Source: Deltaproteobacteria bacterium (GTDB taxonomy: Bacteria > Myxococcota > Myxococcia > Myxococcales > 40CM-4-68-19). Taken from it: DNA of 43,209 bases. Location of the stretch: the NCBI GenBank assembly GCA_005879505.1, contig VBKQ01000008.1, positions 1 to 43,209 of the forward strand, given 5' to 3'. Made by a program: the position numbers and the translations under genes. Under the pieces are notes generated by a model. It was given only the letters and a program-made list of their open reading frames with translations. It was not told the DNA's origin and ran no database searches. Positions 18,101 to 26,400 of this stretch are shown piece after piece (the first letter of the stretch is position 1; the number at the start of each line of letters is the position of its first letter).

Positions 18101-18199
18101 GCCGTCCACGGGAGCCTGCGGTCGCGAGGAGGCGTCATCCTCGCCGTCGATCAGGGTGCCGCCGGAAGCGGCGTCGGGACGCTTGGGAGGAGAAGCCAT
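15176..18199 (-). CDS. Class A penicillin-binding protein (PBP1A family)
   Basis: Bifunctional peptidoglycan glycosyltransferase/transpeptidase of 1007 residues. The cytoplasmic N-terminus of about 165 residues is unusually long, Pro- and Glu-rich and probably disordered. The membrane anchor is near 167-188. The glycosyltransferase domain shows EDKDFYKHPGF, STITQQ and the NHINFGKAHYGVE segment. The transpeptidase has SSFK, the SKN triad element and KTGTANEHRDAWFIG. Between them lies an OB-like insert typical of PBP1A. Start is ATG 18199; a TTG at 18220 is possible. It is divergent from the GIY-YIG gene. Confidence 0.93.
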   Translation of the reverse strand: MASPPKRPDAASGGTLIDGEDDASSRPQAPVDGDGPGSTAVVRVDRVGSRSAPLPPSRRAETAPAAPKKGLQISLPVDEPAAPPPPKRPLPPAGKPGRRGAWWDEKQERQPEPDPDDLPGRTAPVQTAEPEPEPEVEPYRPVPADDYQGHVPAGPPRWKIVLRRAAWTAGALAVAGILAVLAGYIYISRETPTFDSVRDYHPFVASKVVAADGTLVGQFYRERRTVVKMDQIPRVLVQAVISAEDKDFYKHPGFNFFALARAALIDAVSGRKRLGASTITQQVVKNFFLSPEKRWKRKLKEILLASRLEHNLSKDDILFLYLNHINFGKAHYGVEEASLYYFNKHVQDIDLGEAAMLAGLPQNPSRINPRRHPDRAKKRQIYVLDRMQANRFISREDRDREVEKPIVLPPPPPEPPGAWYVDEVRRQLVAQFGDAAVDTAGMTVEVAMDPRLQDAAEVALRENLRAIDKRQGWRGPEVRLGPERLDTYRTALARRLSSIAQTPDQAWVLDLEGIYTAAVRRSASKPPKKRADETEDADTAADAAAGALEGSVPPDVLARAAKARPLAPNEIYSGLVTSVGRADAVVELAPGIAGNVPFSTMAWARPFKPERATPPPRAPGDVLAVGDVVAVRVAHLQTQRTSAGTRVQRLELALEQTPKVEGAFVAMDLKTRGVLALAGGYDVALSSFNRATQARRQPGSSFKPFLYAAAIDTGKYTPITRVDDSPEVITDPWTGKAWKPQNFEKDEFDGPITLRKALAASKNTVAVKLLLDVGLDRVRGAAKAAGLSSEIPQSYTAALGTGEVGVLEQINAFATLASEGRHGEPVLIRKVLSRDGNTLLSDEPKPEETMKPEVAYIVADMMRSVIEDPSGTAHSLSALGRPAAGKTGTANEHRDAWFIGFTPSLLAGGWVGFDTHEMLGPYETGGHAAGPMWLQWMRAATAGQPLEEWPAPPPGVVQVQINRNTRCLSGSGDPYAAAEVFMAGSEPTQACGDQQQPDQEDWYQTPR

Positions 18200-18299
18200 C
18201 GGATCGCGCGAAGCATGCAACAGCGGGGGCCCCTGCGTCCATGCAAACGAAGACGAGAAACTTGCCCCGGCCGGGGCCTGCCGCCATCCTGCGCCCGCG

Positions 18300-18554
18300 A
18301 TGTGGTGCGTCTATCTGCTGCGCTGTGCCGACGGCACGCTCTACACGGGGATTACCACCGATCTGCAGAAGCGCATGGCCGCGCATGCGCGCGGCTGCGG
18401 TGCCCGCTACACGCGCGGCCGCGCGCCGCTCACGCTCCTGCATGCCGAGCCGGCCCGCAGCCGTTCCGCAGCACTGCGCCGCGAGCACGAGCTGAAGCGC
18501 CTGCGCCGCGGCGCGAAGCTCGCCCTTCTTGACACCCTGAGCGAGCGCGGTTAG
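18300..18554 (+). CDS. GIY-YIG nuclease-domain protein (UPF0213/YhbQ-like)
   Basis: Small protein of 84 residues made of a single GIY-YIG domain. VYLLRCADGTLYTGIT supplies the two signature segments (here VYL and YTG), followed by the conserved RMAAHARGCGARYTRGR region and a late Glu in REHELKR. Stand-alone proteins of this size are common; YhbQ-type members bind or cut DNA with unclear roles. TTGCCC and CATCCT spaced 17 bases apart end nine bases before the ATG and could be a weak promoter. Its 3' end contains the promoter of the next gene. Confidence 0.87.
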   Translation: MWCVYLLRCADGTLYTGITTDLQKRMAAHARGCGARYTRGRAPLTLLHAEPARSRSAALRREHELKRLRRGAKLALLDTLSERG

Positions 18555-18557
18555 GTG
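18529..18557 (+). promoter_or_regulatory. Predicted promoter of the Pal-like lipoprotein gene
   Basis: A perfect TTGACA at 18529-18534 and TAGGTG at 18552-18557 are separated by 17 bases, with the ATG at 18564 six bases later. It lies inside the 3' end of the GIY-YIG gene, whose TAG stop is part of the -10. The mRNA would be leaderless. Confidence 0.55.
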
Positions 18558-18563
18558 CGGCCG

Positions 18564-19328
18564 ATGCGCCCGATCGTCCTGGTGTGCTTCGCGCTGGCGA
18601 TGGCCGCGTGCCCGGGCCGCGTCCAGTACCCGGAGTGCAAGACGGACGGGGACTGCGCGGAGCACGGACAGGTCTGCATCAACGGCTTCTGCAAGGAGTG
18701 CCGCGACGATTCCAACTGCGCCTCGCACCCCGACCGTCCGGTCTGCCGCGACGCGATCTGCGTGGCGAAGCCCCAATGCGCGAAGAACGAGGACTGCGGA
18801 CCGGGGATGAAGTGCGCTGAGGGCAGGTGCGCCCCGGAGTGCGCCTCCGACGCCGATTGCCCGGGCGGAGCCAGATGCTTGCAGGGCCGCTGCGCCGCGG
18901 AGGAGCGTTGCACGGGAGATGCGGACTGCCCGAAGGGAAAGGCCTGCGTCGACCGCGTCTGCAAGTCCCAGGAAGAAGCGAAGCGGATCGGCGATTGCAG
19001 CCTGAAACCGGTCTACTTCGGTTATGACGACGCTACCCTCTCGCCGGAGGCGCGCAAACTGCTCGATGACGCGTTCCAGTGCCTGCGCCGCGTGCAGTTC
19101 CGCAGGGTGGTGGTCGCCGGGCACACCGACGAGCGCGGCACCACCGAGTACAACCTCGCCCTCGGTGAGCGCCGCGCCGAGGCGGTCCGCCGCTACCTGG
19201 CCCAGCTCGGCGCCGAGCTGGGAAAGCTCAAGGCCATCAGCTATGGGAAGGAACGGCCCGCAAACCCTGGACATGACGAGGCGGCGTGGGCGAAGAACCG
19301 CCGCGCCGAGATCGCGCCGGAGCCCTGA
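18564..19328 (+). CDS. Pal-like OmpA-domain lipoprotein with Cys-rich repeats
   Basis: Lipoprotein of 254 residues; the signal peptide ends at ALAMAAC (C16). Residues 25-135 hold five repeats of the form C-x5-C-x(5-8)-C-x4-C, with Asp next to the second Cys, similar to Cys-rich modules common in myxobacterial surface proteins. The C-terminal domain is OmpA/Pal-type and binds peptidoglycan: VYFGYDDATLSPEARKLLD, then HTDERGTTEYNLALGERRA. E. coli Pal lacks the Cys repeats and is shorter. The gene abuts a CpoB/YbgF-like gene, as in tol-pal operons, but tolQRAB are not here. Its role is probably outer membrane to wall attachment. Confidence 0.88.
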   Translation: MRPIVLVCFALAMAACPGRVQYPECKTDGDCAEHGQVCINGFCKECRDDSNCASHPDRPVCRDAICVAKPQCAKNEDCGPGMKCAEGRCAPECASDADCPGGARCLQGRCAAEERCTGDADCPKGKACVDRVCKSQEEAKRIGDCSLKPVYFGYDDATLSPEARKLLDDAFQCLRRVQFRRVVVAGHTDERGTTEYNLALGERRAEAVRRYLAQLGAELGKLKAISYGKERPANPGHDEAAWAKNRRAEIAPEP

Positions 19329-20120
19329 ATGAAGAGACTGCTTCTCATCGCGCTCTGCAGCGTTGCCTGCGTCACCACGGCGCAGGAGGGCGAGCAGATG
19401 CGCGCGGACATCGCGGCGCTGCGGACGGATCTGAAGAAGGAGGTGGACGCGACCTCGGCCGACCGCCAGAAGGACCAGCAGCGCGCGAAAGCACTGCAGG
19501 ACGCGCTCGACCAGCTCTCGCGCGCCGCCCGCAAGAGCGGCGCCGACCTCGCCGTGGATGTGGAAAAAGCGCAGAACGACCTCTCGTCGGTGCGCGGCCA
19601 GATCGAGGTACTGCAGCACCGCTTCGACGCGCTGGAGAAGACCTCGCAGGAGAACCAGAAGGCGCTCGACGCGGCGACGCAGTTCATGGCGCAGCGGCAA
19701 AAGGAAGCCGAGCACCCGACGGATCGAGGTCCCCTGTACAACCTCGCCCGCCAGCGGCTCGATCAGGGGCAGGCGGCGAAGGCGCGCGATCTGTTCCAGG
19801 ACTTCATGAACCGCTATCCGAAGGACGAGCTGGCGGCGAACGCGCAGTACTGGCTCGGGGAGACGTACTACGCGGAGAAGAAGTGGAACGACGCCATCGT
19901 CGAGTTCCAGAAGGTGCTCAAGGAGTACAAGGGCTCGGACAAGGTCCCCGACGCGCTGCTGAAGATCGGGATGTCGTTCCAGGCGCAAGGCGATTGCCAG
20001 AACGCGCTGCTGTTCTTCGACGAGGTCGTTCAGGCGCACAAGAGCTCGCCTGCGGCAAAAGCGGCCCACGACCGCTCGGCCGAGTGCAAGCGCAAGAACA
20101 ATCAGAGCCGCAAGCGGTAG
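19329..20120 (+). CDS. cpoB: Tol-Pal-associated TPR protein (YbgF/CpoB-like)
   Basis: A 263-residue protein starting directly after the Pal-like gene stop. The N-terminus is a lipoprotein-type signal with SVAC (C14), unlike E. coli CpoB, which is soluble in the periplasm. Residues 20-125 form a coiled coil rich in Asp, Glu, Gln and Ala, as in the trimerising part of YbgF. The C-terminal half has TPR-like repeats, including AQYWLGETYYAEKKWNDAI and a following YKGSDKVPDALLKIG. CpoB coordinates PBP1B and Tol function in E. coli; the same role is only inferred here. Its last 19 bases overlap a convergent gene. Confidence 0.85.
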   Translation: MKRLLLIALCSVACVTTAQEGEQMRADIAALRTDLKKEVDATSADRQKDQQRAKALQDALDQLSRAARKSGADLAVDVEKAQNDLSSVRGQIEVLQHRFDALEKTSQENQKALDAATQFMAQRQKEAEHPTDRGPLYNLARQRLDQGQAAKARDLFQDFMNRYPKDELAANAQYWLGETYYAEKKWNDAIVEFQKVLKEYKGSDKVPDALLKIGMSFQAQGDCQNALLFFDEVVQAHKSSPAAKAAHDRSAECKRKNNQSRKR

Positions 20121-20557
20121 CCGCGCAGGAGCCGGTCTTCGACCTTCTCCATCAGCGTGACCAGGTCGCGCCGGCGGAACTTTCCCTGCGCATGCTCCTG
20201 GAATGCCAGCGCGGAATCGACCAGGTAGCGGGTGATGAAGTGCGCCGTCTGCTGCTCGAGCTCGTTTGACAAGAGCCGCCGGTAGTCGTCGCTGCGGCAG
20301 AAGCGGTCGATCAGCTCGTACTCGCGCAGCATCTCCTCGCGCGCCAGCTCGCAGGCGACACGGTATGTATCCAGCTCGGGCCGGCCGAGCCGCGAGAGCA
20401 CGTTGGCGTAGCGCGCCTCCAGCGCGTCGTCGAGCCATTCCTCGATCCGCGGGGGGAAGCGGCGCAGGTCGTCGACGAGCTGGTCGGCCACCTTGTCGAG
20501 GACGTAGTCCCTGAGCTCCTGCGGCTTGCGGTCGAGGATGTGGTCCCAGCGGCTCAT
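20102..20557 (-). CDS. Hypothetical acidic helical protein
   Basis: A 151-residue protein of unknown family. It is rich in charged residues, Leu and Arg, with no signal peptide, membrane segment or cysteine pair, and is probably all-helical (for example LDKVADQLVDDLRRF and RYLVDSALAFQEHAQGKF). Its ATG lies just after the terminator-like hairpin that closes the glycosyltransferase gene. TACAGT ending ten bases before the ATG could serve as a -10 but lacks a good -35. The 3' end overlaps the cpoB-like gene by 19 bases. Confidence 0.65.
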   Translation of the reverse strand: MSRWDHILDRKPQELRDYVLDKVADQLVDDLRRFPPRIEEWLDDALEARYANVLSRLGRPELDTYRVACELAREEMLREYELIDRFCRSDDYRRLLSNELEQQTAHFITRYLVDSALAFQEHAQGKFRRRDLVTLMEKVEDRLLRGYRLRL

Positions 20558-20586
20558 CGCTGTCGGACTGTACAGTCTAAAAGCAG

Positions 20587-20616
20587 TAGCCGCTAAGCCG
20601 CCTTCGGCCGCGGCTA
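20587..20616 (-). terminator. Hairpin terminator containing the glycosyltransferase stop codon (repeat copy 2)
   Basis: On the minus strand the TAG stop of the glycosyltransferase gene opens the stem TAGCCGC (20610-20616), which pairs with GCGGCTA (20587-20593). An inner stem, GCCG (20597-20600) with CGGC (20605-20608), closes a four-base loop. The strand then continues CTGCTTTTAGACTGTACA, giving a short T run. The outer stem and the following bases match the copy at 8104-8140. Confidence 0.65.
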
Positions 20617-22131
20617 TGGCGCTCCCGGCAGTCCCGGGCGTGCGTAGACGATGACTTGTGGGACTTCGTCCAGGTAGAGCCCGGTCGCCGGCCGCCGGCT
20701 CCCGAATGCGTTCCAGGTTTCCGGCTCACGGTCGCGGAACTCCCGGTGCCACTGCAGGGCGACGTAATCGGCCTGCGCAGGATTCGGCGCGTACCGGATG
20801 TCTGCGCGCAGCATCCCGGCCAACTGATAGGTCCGGTAGCTCTCGATGTTCACTTCGTGGAAATACACCCGCGCTCCGGGCGGGCAATTGGCGTTCAGCC
20901 AGGGCAGCACGCCGGTCACGTTGTTCGACCAATATTGCCGCTGCATGCCGAGCGTCGCAGCGCCCGGAATGCCGCCCGAGAGCTCGCCGTAGGCGCTGGT
21001 GCCGTAGGGATGGACGTGCGCGATCTGCCAGATCCCCGCGGCGAACGTGGCGATTGCCGCCGACGCGAGCAGCCGCGGCTGCGGCGCGACCCGCGCCATC
21101 AGGGAAGCCGCCTCGGGCGCCAGCAAGGCGACGAAGGCGAGCCAGTGCTTGATGCCACCGAAGATCGGCGTGGTGCGGAGCAGGAAAGGCAGCAGCGCGG
21201 CGCCAGCGAGGCCGAGCTCGAGCAAGCGCTGGGATTCGAGCCGGCGCCGCGCGAAGCCGGCGAGAAGCGAGATCCCGGCGGCAGCGAGGAGCGCCACGGT
21301 CGGCAGCGGCAGCACCATCGCGTCGAGCACCAGCGGGTACTCGGCGGGAAAGGGCGGCGCGCGCAGCACCTGCCCGAAGTACCACCAGGCGTAGTGCACG
21401 TGGTGCGTGTGGAAGGCGATCCAGTCGCGCAGGTGCCGGGAAGGATCGTGCCAGAGCAGCGGCCAGAAGACGAACAGCACGGCGGGCGAGAGCAGGAGCC
21501 ACGGCAACTTGCGCAGGCCCGCCGTCCGCTGATCGCCCGGAAGCAGGAGCGCATGCACGAGCAACACCGGGGGCAGGAACCAGGCGTTGTGCTTGACGGC
21601 GAGCGCGAGGCCGTACGTCGCCGCCAGCCGCGGCCCGGTGCCTCGCAGCCAGGCCACGCCGACGCCCGCCCACATGGCGCAGATGGGGACGTCGAAGCAG
21701 GCGAGGTGGCCGTGGAAGAACGTCCGCTCCGAGCACCAGAAGAGGAGCGGTGCGAGCACGCCGGCGGCGCGAGACCGCGACAGCCCGAGCAGGCAGAGCC
21801 AGTAGCTGAGTAGCCCGGCGAAGGCGAACGCCGGCAGCCGCCATGCGAGCGTGTCCGGCAGGATCCCCAGCCAGGTCGTGAACACCAGGTGCGACGCAGC
21901 GAACAGCAGCTTGGTCAGGCCGGGATGCTCGAAGTTGTACGACCAGTACTGTTCCGTCTGCGCGACGGCCTGTAGCGGGGCATGCAAGAGCAGCCGGAGC
22001 CAGGCCTCGTAGCGCTGCGCGGCCGCGAAGTAATAGCCTTCGTCGCGCACGAAGCCGACCGGCGCCTGGGTCACCGCCATCGCGGCAGCGGTGAGGAATC
22101 CGAGCGTTCGCGCCAGCGCCTTGTCCGTCAT
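20614..22131 (-). CDS. GT39/PMT-like membrane glycosyltransferase
   Basis: Integral membrane protein of 505 residues with about ten hydrophobic segments. RDEGYY at 29-34, in the first non-cytoplasmic loop, resembles the catalytic Asp-Glu region of ArnT/PMT-type glycosyltransferases, which use polyprenyl-phosphate sugars. Further loops hold HGHLACFDVPICAMW and LAVKHNAWFLPP, typical of this fold. The C-terminal 100 residues are hydrophilic and face the periplasm. The ATG overlaps the stop of the upstream gene (ATGA), so the two probably work together. Donor and acceptor are unknown. It is the last gene of the carD operon. Confidence 0.78.
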   Translation of the reverse strand: MTDKALARTLGFLTAAAMAVTQAPVGFVRDEGYYFAAAQRYEAWLRLLLHAPLQAVAQTEQYWSYNFEHPGLTKLLFAASHLVFTTWLGILPDTLAWRLPAFAFAGLLSYWLCLLGLSRSRAAGVLAPLLFWCSERTFFHGHLACFDVPICAMWAGVGVAWLRGTGPRLAATYGLALAVKHNAWFLPPVLLVHALLLPGDQRTAGLRKLPWLLLSPAVLFVFWPLLWHDPSRHLRDWIAFHTHHVHYAWWYFGQVLRAPPFPAEYPLVLDAMVLPLPTVALLAAAGISLLAGFARRRLESQRLLELGLAGAALLPFLLRTTPIFGGIKHWLAFVALLAPEAASLMARVAPQPRLLASAAIATFAAGIWQIAHVHPYGTSAYGELSGGIPGAATLGMQRQYWSNNVTGVLPWLNANCPPGARVYFHEVNIESYRTYQLAGMLRADIRYAPNPAQADYVALQWHREFRDREPETWNAFGSRRPATGLYLDEVPQVIVYARPGLPGAP

Positions 22132-22898
22132 CGCGAGGTCCAGGCCTGCAGGCAGAACGGGCGGGCCCGATCGGTCGAGGACACGGCGAAGAGGAACTCG
22201 CGCTCGGAAGCGCCGGCCGGGATCGCGACATCGAGACGCTGCCACCCGCTGCCGTCGCGCACCGTGCGCGCGACCTCCAGGGTACCGAGCGGAACGCCGT
22301 CGGCGAACACCTGCACCTCGATCGGCAGCCGATCGGCCTCGTAGGCCCGCTCGCCGATGACGCCCGCGCGCAGGTGAAGGGTCGTGCCCGCAGTGCCCCG
22401 GGCCGCGAGGCGGCCGCCGACCGGAACCTGCACGCAACGGCGCGCGACGTAGTCGACCTCATGCTGCTCGGAGGAGCGGGTGAGGTCGGCCGCGAGCGTA
22501 GCCGCGTGCAGATCCCACGCCTGCAGGGCCAGCGCCCCGAAGCGTTGTTCTTCACCATCGGGGGTGGCGCCACGCGCGCGCAGGGCGGGGCCCGGAGCGC
22601 GGAAGAACGGCGTGCGCGGGAGCGAGAGCAGCCAGAGCCGCCGCACCTCCAGGTAGTCCGCGTGCCCGAGGTCCTCCTCGGCGAGCACCGGCGCCACGTC
22701 GACGAACAGCCGGGCACGTTCCGCCCAGACCGGCCAGATCTGGACCGCGTCGCCCGCTTGCGCCCGCGCGCGCAACGCTCCGGCCGCTTCCGCCCAGTCC
22801 GCGTCGGACGGCAGGCGAAACCCCAACGTCAGATCGAAGAGGAGCGATCCCGCGCCGAGCGCGATCAGCGCGACGAAGACCGCCCTACGAAGAACCAA
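22128..22898 (-). CDS. Membrane-anchored protein of unknown function
   Basis: A 256-residue protein with one N-terminal membrane segment (RAVFVALIALGAGSLLFDLTL) and a large predicted periplasmic domain. The domain includes AQAGDAVQIWPVWAERARLF and a C-terminal beta-rich part that could bind sugar. The start is TTG at 22898 with a GGAAGA seven bases upstream; it overlaps carG by 14 bases. Its stop overlaps the glycosyltransferase start. N-terminal anchor plus GDxV segment is common in partner proteins of membrane glycosyltransferases, so a joint role is inferred. I do not recognise a named family. Confidence 0.65.
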   Translation of the reverse strand: MVLRRAVFVALIALGAGSLLFDLTLGFRLPSDADWAEAAGALRARAQAGDAVQIWPVWAERARLFVDVAPVLAEEDLGHADYLEVRRLWLLSLPRTPFFRAPGPALRARGATPDGEEQRFGALALQAWDLHAATLAADLTRSSEQHEVDYVARRCVQVPVGGRLAARGTAGTTLHLRAGVIGERAYEADRLPIEVQVFADGVPLGTLEVARTVRDGSGWQRLDVAIPAGASEREFLFAVSSTDRARPFCLQAWTSR

Positions 22899-23418
22899 GC
22901 TTGATCTTCCGCTCGCTCTTCTCGCGGTCGAAGAGACAGAGCGCGACTTCCGGGTAGGCGGCGAAGCCTGGCGACCATCCGGGGTGCATGGCGCAGCGCG
23001 GATCGAAGCAATGGTGCAGGTCCCAGAGGTGGCCGACGTAATGCGCCGCCCGCTTCGCGAGCCCGACCTCGAGCGGCACGCCCTTGTCGGCGAGGCCGTG
23101 CGCGGTCGCGAGCGCCTTGCCGCCGCCGTACTGCGCGTACCCATCGACCGGCCCGCGCCCCATCGGACCCGGCGGCGCCGTCAGCGCTTCGGTCGTGAGA
23201 TAGAGGATCTTGTCGTCGGCGTAGAGCGTGACGTCGTCGTCCATCTCGTCGACGACCTTGACGGCGTCGTACGCCGACTGCTCGTCGTCGAGCGCATCCG
23301 CCGGAATCTCGCCTTCCCCTTCGAGCTCGCAGCCCATGCCGTACGCCGCGTGGAGCCGGCGGGTGACGAAATCGATCACGTCGGGCGGGAACTCCGACAG
23401 GGTCACGATCCGGATCAT
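22885..23418 (-). CDS. carG: CarG-like zinc-binding protein (degenerate archaemetzincin)
   Basis: A 177-residue protein with an archaemetzincin-like zinc site. The three histidines of HExxHxxGxxH are kept (H126, H130, H136), but the catalytic Glu is Tyr127 and the Gly is Asp133. The following C137-x4-C142-x-M is kept; the later CxxC has only its first Cys (C161). A protease without the Glu should be inactive. In Myxococcus xanthus, CarG is a zinc-bound, archaemetzincin-like protein without protease activity that acts with CarD and is encoded beside it. Here the start overlaps the carD stop (ATGA). Family and neighbourhood together give the name. Confidence 0.82.
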   Translation of the reverse strand: MIRIVTLSEFPPDVIDFVTRRLHAAYGMGCELEGEGEIPADALDDEQSAYDAVKVVDEMDDDVTLYADDKILYLTTEALTAPPGPMGRGPVDGYAQYGGGKALATAHGLADKGVPLEVGLAKRAAHYVGHLWDLHHCFDPRCAMHPGWSPGFAAYPEVALCLFDREKSERKIKLGSS

Positions 23419-24317
23419 CGCTTCCCCTTCGCTTTCGTCTTGCCGGCGGGCTTCCTGGACGCCTTCTTCGCCGCAGCGGATTTTTTCGGGGCAGCCTTCT
23501 TCGGCGGGGCCGCTTTCTTCGGGGGCGCGGGCCTCGCCTTCCTGGCCGCCGCCGGCTTCGCCGCCTTGTGGGGCGGCTTCGACTTCTCCTTCTCCGGCGC
23601 CGGTTTGTGCGGCGCCGCCGGTGCGGCAGGCTGCTTCTCCTCTTCGTCCGACTCGTCGGCCGCCGGCGCGGCCGCTACCACGGCGCCGCCCAACTCCTCG
23701 TCCTCGAAGCCGAGGTCCTCTTCCGTCGCGGGCCGCGCGGGTGAGGGCGGACCGAGGGTCGCCGCAGGCAGCGGCCTTCCCTTGCGCGTCATGCCGGACG
23801 GTGGCCAGAGCGCATAGTCGAGATTGTCCTCGGCCACGTGCAGCGGGATGTTCATCGCCGCCGCGATCTCACCGACTAGCAGGTGGCGCGCATTGTCGTA
23901 CAGCTCGCGCTCCTTCTGCGGCAGCGGCCGCACGCGCGAGAGCGCATGCAACCCCTTGAGGACTTCCACGGTGCCGAACAAGCCGCCGCCGGTCATCCGG
24001 TCCGCGTTCTCGCGGTGGCGCACCTTCCAGTCCAGCTGTGGATCGGTGTTCGGAATCGCCAGCTCGTCGAAGACACGATCGATGGCCGCGACGTCGGCGA
24101 CCTTGCGCAGCCCGATGCCCATCACCTTGCCCTTGGGCACCATCACGGTCGCGCCGTCCTCCTCGCGCGACAACGTCACTACTTCCCAGTTCTGTCCGGC
24201 GATCTGCTTGGTCTCCACGCCCGTGATCCGGCAGATTCCCTGATTCGGATACACGACGCGGTCGCCGATGTGCAGGCTGCCGTCGCCGATGACCGGCTCG
24301 TGACTCTTGGTCGCCAT
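23415..24317 (-). CDS. carD: CarD transcriptional regulator with basic tail
   Basis: A 300-residue protein in two parts. Residues 1-175 form a CarD_CdnL-type domain: GDRVVYPNQGICRITGVE near 16, then VMVPKGKVMGIGLR, which in this family binds the RNA polymerase beta subunit. After a linker, an acidic patch (DESDEEE) precedes a tail of about 65 residues rich in Lys, Ala and Pro. M. xanthus CarD has RGRP AT-hooks at this place; none is visible, and the tail looks more like histone H1. Start is ATG 24317, with GAGGGA seven bases upstream. First gene of an operon with carG, an anchored protein and a glycosyltransferase. Confidence 0.88.
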   Translation of the reverse strand: MATKSHEPVIGDGSLHIGDRVVYPNQGICRITGVETKQIAGQNWEVVTLSREEDGATVMVPKGKVMGIGLRKVADVAAIDRVFDELAIPNTDPQLDWKVRHRENADRMTGGGLFGTVEVLKGLHALSRVRPLPQKERELYDNARHLLVGEIAAAMNIPLHVAEDNLDYALWPPSGMTRKGRPLPAATLGPPSPARPATEEDLGFEDEELGGAVVAAAPAADESDEEEKQPAAPAAPHKPAPEKEKSKPPHKAAKPAAARKARPAPPKKAAPPKKAAPKKSAAAKKASRKPAGKTKAKGKR

Positions 24318-24327
24318 CTCCGGTCCC

Positions 24328-24357
24328 TCGCTACCGCACGGCAACACTGTATTGCAA
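24328..24357 (-). promoter_or_regulatory. Possible carD promoter
   Basis: On the minus strand TTGCAA (24352-24357), an 18-base spacer and TAGCGA (24328-24333) lie ten bases upstream of the carD ATG. The match is moderate. It sits in the 161-base region shared with the divergent acyl-CoA dehydrogenase gene. Confidence 0.35.
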
Positions 24358-24478
24358 GGCGGGCGGAGGTCCTTGCGCCCCCCCGGACCCTTGCACTCCG
24401 ACGCAGGGATGCACAATTGAATTGCGCAGGGCGTCAAAAATGCGACGGTCAACGATGCGCTGCGTTACGGAGGACTGC

Positions 24479-26260
<1,782 letters not shown>

Positions 26261-26293
26261 GCCGCGTCCTGAGACCGATCACGTTGTACAGTT

Positions 26294-26313
26294 CCGCGCA
26301 CTCTCGTGCGCGG
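26294..26313 (+). other. Perfect 8-bp hairpin after the acyl-CoA dehydrogenase gene
   Basis: CCGCGCAC (26294-26301) pairs with GTGCGCGG (26306-26313) around a TCTC loop, 34 bases after the stop codon. No T run follows, so it is not a typical intrinsic terminator. TTGTACAGT directly before it resembles the conserved motif of the terminator repeats at 8087 and 20569. Confidence 0.5.
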
Positions 26314-26400
26314 GCGCAATGTGCGCGGTCGCCACCTCCCATCTCCTCCCACCCATGCACAGCTTTCATTCCAAGGGGCTGTCTCGGGCGAGGGGGGCGT

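Noticed and set aside
14687..18532. A 1281-codon open frame on the plus strand
   Set aside because: It is antisense to the class A PBP gene, whose motifs are clear, and is rich in Arg, Pro and His without any domain.
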